Assembly: GCF_014648555.1 (NCBI RefSeq)
Contig: NZ_BMRI01000049.1
Coordinates: 1 to 32,408 of the forward strand
DNA from: Kitasatospora griseola
GTDB taxonomy: Bacteria; Actinomycetota; Actinomycetes; Streptomycetales; Streptomycetaceae
Length of the DNA: 32,408 nt
Direction: 5' to 3'
Position numbers and translations under genes: made by a program. This document shows positions 30,295 through 32,408 of the stretch, piece after piece. Numbering within the stretch: the first letter of the stretch is position 1; each line of letters starts with the position of its first letter. A model generated the notes under the pieces. The model had not been told where the DNA came from. It saw only the letters and a list, made by a program, of their open reading frames with translations, and did no database searches.

Positions 30295-30768
30295 GTGACC
30301 GTCATCCCCCTCCACCCCGACTCCCCCGCCTCGCACGCCGTGGGCATCGACTTCGACCAGACCCTGGTGGCCCACGACCGCGGATGGCAGAACGGCCTCA
30401 TCTACGGCGACCCGATCCCCGGCGCGATCGGTGCCCTGCTGCTCCTCGCCGACCACCGCGCCGTCTTCGTGTGCACGGCCAGGCCCAACTCCCATCTGAC
30501 GGCCGTCGCGGACTGGGTCACCCGCCACAGCGGACTGCCCACCCTCGTCGACACCTCCCAGGACCGCTCGTACTGGCTCGAGCGCGGCCTCGCGCTTGTG
30601 ACGAACCGGAAGCTGGGCGCCGCGCGGTACGTCGACGACCGCGCGGTCGCGTTCAACGGCAACTGGGCCGAGGCCCTCGCCGCTGTTGCCCACGGCATCG
30701 GCCTCCCGCTCGACGCGCTCTCCCACCGCCACCCCGCCAAGGACCACCACCCGCACACCGCGCACTGA
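30295..30768 (+). CDS. HAD-superfamily phosphatase-like protein
   Basis: 157 residues. Motif I is GIDFDQTLV (nucleophile D19, acid D21), motif II is FVCTARP (Thr near 61), a NRKLGAARYVDD stretch gives the Lys and the acidic motif IV. The size and lack of a large cap fit small HAD phosphatases, including nucleotide or polynucleotide 3'-phosphatases. The substrate is unknown. GTG start behind GGGAGG. It is followed by an EEP-family gene in the same direction, and a polynucleotide-kinase-like gene lies about 5 kb upstream. Confidence 0.8.
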   Translation: MTVIPLHPDSPASHAVGIDFDQTLVAHDRGWQNGLIYGDPIPGAIGALLLLADHRAVFVCTARPNSHLTAVADWVTRHSGLPTLVDTSQDRSYWLERGLALVTNRKLGAARYVDDRAVAFNGNWAEALAAVAHGIGLPLDALSHRHPAKDHHPHTAH

Positions 30769-30775
30769 CCAGCCG

Positions 30776-30805
30776 TGCCCGCCCCGGTCCGCACCGGGGC
30801 GGGCA
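30776..30805 (+). terminator. perfect 13-bp hairpin
   Basis: TGCCCGCCCCGGT, CCGC, ACCGGGGCGGGCA, seven bases after the HAD stop. A strong AAGGAGAGGGAGAG ribosome-binding site for the next gene follows. Confidence 0.65.
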
Positions 30806-30845
30806 CCGCCCCCACCACGTCCTACAGATAAGGAGAGGGAGAGCT

Positions 30846-31706
30846 GTGATCCTGACCATTGCCGTACAGAACCTCAAGCGCGGAGGCCTGCTCGACGGAG
30901 ACGGCGACCGGGAGGATCGCTGGCCGCTCCTCGCCGAGCGCATCGCCGCCGTCGACCCGGACCTGGTGCTGCTCCAGGAAGCCGAAGGGTGGGCCGACGC
31001 CGGCCACCGCCAGCTCGTCCGCGCCGAGCAGGACCTCGGCATGGACGGACTCCTCGCCCCGTCCCGCTCCGGCCGCGGAACCGCCCTGCTCTACCGGCGC
31101 GAGACCCTCGGCCGGCGCATCGCCTGGAACACCGACTACACCGGCACCGAGACGCACCACGGCTTCGGCGTCGCCGCCTTCACCATCCCCGGCCTGCCCG
31201 CACCGCTCGCCGTGACCAGCGTCCACCTCACCCCCTACAGCGCCGACCGGGCCGTCGCCGAAGCCGACTTCGCCGCCTCCCGCACCTACCGGCACGGCCC
31301 CTACTGCATCCTCGGCGGCGATATCAACTACCCGCCCGCCGCCGGACCGGACCCGGCTTGGGACCGCATGCGCCCCTACAACCGCGGCTCCCGAACCCTG
31401 CTCACCGACCCGACACTCCAGAAGACCGCCCCGGGGCCGGACCGCCGGATCGCCTGGAAACTCGCCGCCAACGGCCTCACCGACACCGCCTGGCACCTGT
31501 ACCAGCAGACCGGCGACGAACTCCTACTCCGCCGCACCGGCAACGACGACCGGATCGACCAGCTCTGGGTCTCCACCCCGCTCGCTCCCGCCGTCCTCTC
31601 CTACATCCTGCTCGACACCCCGCCCGACGCCAGCGACCACCACGGCCTGGCCGTCGCCCTCGACACCAGCCGCATCGACACCACCCAGTCCTGGACGTAC
31701 GAGTGA
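30846..31706 (+). CDS. endonuclease/exonuclease/phosphatase (EEP) family protein
   Basis: 286 residues with the EEP signatures in order: AVQNLKRGG (N9), LVLLQEAEG (catalytic Glu about 45), TSVHLTPYS, LGGDINYPP (Asp/Asn pair), DRIDQLWVS and SDHHGLAVAL (final Asp-His). These Mg-dependent phosphodiesterases include DNase I-like and AP endonucleases. The complete motif set suggests an active enzyme. Whether it acts on DNA, RNA or a small phosphoester cannot be told. No signal peptide, so cytoplasmic. The GTG start at 30846 is preceded by an unusually strong purine-rich site at 30829-30842. Confidence 0.85.
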   Translation: MILTIAVQNLKRGGLLDGDGDREDRWPLLAERIAAVDPDLVLLQEAEGWADAGHRQLVRAEQDLGMDGLLAPSRSGRGTALLYRRETLGRRIAWNTDYTGTETHHGFGVAAFTIPGLPAPLAVTSVHLTPYSADRAVAEADFAASRTYRHGPYCILGGDINYPPAAGPDPAWDRMRPYNRGSRTLLTDPTLQKTAPGPDRRIAWKLAANGLTDTAWHLYQQTGDELLLRRTGNDDRIDQLWVSTPLAPAVLSYILLDTPPDASDHHGLAVALDTSRIDTTQSWTYE

Positions 31707-31725
31707 CCACCCGAGGGGAACGCCC

Positions 31726-32214
31726 GTGACCACCACCGAAACCAGCGCCGCCCAAGCCGACACCGACCGCACCGACCAGAACCTCACCGAAGCGCTCGCC
31801 CACACCGTCGGAGACGTAGGGCGAGTCGACCAGAAATCGGGCGTCCTGCTCGGCCTCGACGGCGTCCTCGCCGCGGCGGTCGCCATCCTCGCCCAGTCGC
31901 ACGGCGCCCGGCTCACTGTCATCGCCCCCGCCGCCGCGCTGCTCCTGGCCGCCACCGTCCTCGCCGTCCTCGCCATCCGACCCCGCGCCGAAGTCCGAGC
32001 CCCCGACGACCCCCACCGGAGCTCCCCCGCCTACTGGGCCGACCTCGACCCCGACCAGCTGCGCGCGGCCCTCGCCCAGGACCGCCGGCTCCACCGGCTC
32101 GCCGACCTCGGCGCGATCTTCCGCTACAAGATGACCCTGCTGCGCTGGGCTTCCGACACCTCCATCGCGGCCCTGATCGCGCTCGCCGCAGCCGCGCTCC
32201 TCACCGCTGCCTGA
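31726..32214 (+). CDS. Pycsar effector-like membrane protein (PycTM/DUF5706)
   Basis: 162 residues. An N-terminal helix contains the family-like RVDQKSGVLLGLDGVLAAAV (about 33-52), followed by a second hydrophobic segment (about 64-84), a charged middle helix (DPDQLRAALAQDRRLHRLAD) and a C-terminal membrane segment (about 145-162). This matches the PycTM/DUF5706 effectors of Pycsar anti-phage systems, which damage the membrane when a cyclic pyrimidine nucleotide (cCMP or cUMP) binds. No pyrimidine cyclase is visible in the window; it could lie elsewhere. GTG start 19 bases after the EEP stop, with CGAGGGGAA upstream. Confidence 0.7.
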   Translation: MTTTETSAAQADTDRTDQNLTEALAHTVGDVGRVDQKSGVLLGLDGVLAAAVAILAQSHGARLTVIAPAAALLLAATVLAVLAIRPRAEVRAPDDPHRSSPAYWADLDPDQLRAALAQDRRLHRLADLGAIFRYKMTLLRWASDTSIAALIALAAAALLTAA

Positions 32215-32284
32215 CACCCGAGAACGGGGGCGCACAGCGGTAGAGACGTTGATTCGGCGGCGCGTCCTGGTGACCCGGCACACA

Positions 32285-32334
32285 AGAAGGGCCCGCTTCC
32301 TCCGGCGTCGACGCCGGAGGAAGCGGGCCCTTCT
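32285..32334. terminator. 50-base perfect palindrome
   Basis: Two 23-base arms meet at a central TCGA, with no mismatch. The outer ends are AGAAGGGCCCG and CGGGCCCTTCT, and the right flank is T-rich (GCGTTTCGC). It lies 70 bases after the PycTM-like gene and probably ends the whole gene string. It could work on either strand. Confidence 0.75.
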
Positions 32335-32408
32335 GCGTTTCGCTACCTTCGACCGGCACTGGGACCGCCCGAGTCGAACTCCTTCCGGTGGCTGAGACAT
32401 CTCTCGAA

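Noticed and set aside
32340..32408. Possible tRNA-like sequence on the minus strand (GGAGTTCGACTC)
   Set aside because: The T-arm does not pair and no acceptor or anticodon stem can be drawn.

Overview
The window is about 70% G+C or higher, with strongly G/C-biased third codon positions, many GTG starts and gene families typical of Streptomyces and Kitasatospora. I read it as part of a plasmid or other mobile element from a Streptomycetaceae host. No integrase, relaxase, telomere or cas gene is visible, so whether it is a free plasmid, linear or circular, or an integrated element cannot be decided here.

Layout. (1) 1-6915 is a large type I-E-like CRISPR region with four arrays (A 1-443, B 649-1944, C 3408-4971, D 5177-6915) totalling about 84 repeats, all read on the + strand. 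Arrays B and D have their own leaders (444-648 and 4972-5176), which are clear duplicates of each other. Between B and C lies a two-gene cassette: a 44-residue Gly/Pro/Lys/Asp peptide overlapping, by four bases, a protein-isoaspartate-methyltransferase-like RiPP-type methyltransferase. (2) 6937-9437 (minus) is a coupled replication-type pair, a DciA/DUF721-family protein and a winged-helix protein, preceded by an 800-base non-coding region (9438-10250) rich in covarying hairpins, a probable origin/control region. (3) 10251-11548 (minus) is a GntR/UTRA regulator coupled to a P-loop kinase. (4) 11897-32214 (plus) is a long one-directional string of small accessory genes: Zn-ribbon and OB-like proteins, a sigma-region-2-like protein, about eight small membrane or membrane-associated proteins, an FtsK/TraB-like DNA translocase, a coiled-coil/membrane/winged-helix protein of the spread (Spd/DUF2637) type, a second P-loop kinase, a HAD phosphatase, an endonuclease/exonuclease/phosphatase-family enzyme and, last, a Pycsar-effector-like membrane protein (PycTM/DUF5706).

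How it may work together. The Rep/DciA pair would maintain the element. The translocase with the small membrane proteins and the Spd-type protein would carry out Streptomyces-style conjugation of double-stranded DNA, and the GntR protein may repress transfer as KorSA does in pSAM2. The arrays probably depend on Cas proteins encoded elsewhere.

The most exciting observation is that at least two, and probably three, spacers of array D match this element's own backbone imperfectly: D27 (6794-6825) against 14125-14156, D28 (6855-6886) against 12676-12707, and D1 (5206-5237) against 9858-9889. All three lie in the same orientation, and the flanking trinucleotides all have A in the middle. This suggests a mobile element that carries CRISPR arrays against its own close relatives, that is, kin exclusion between conjugative plasmids.
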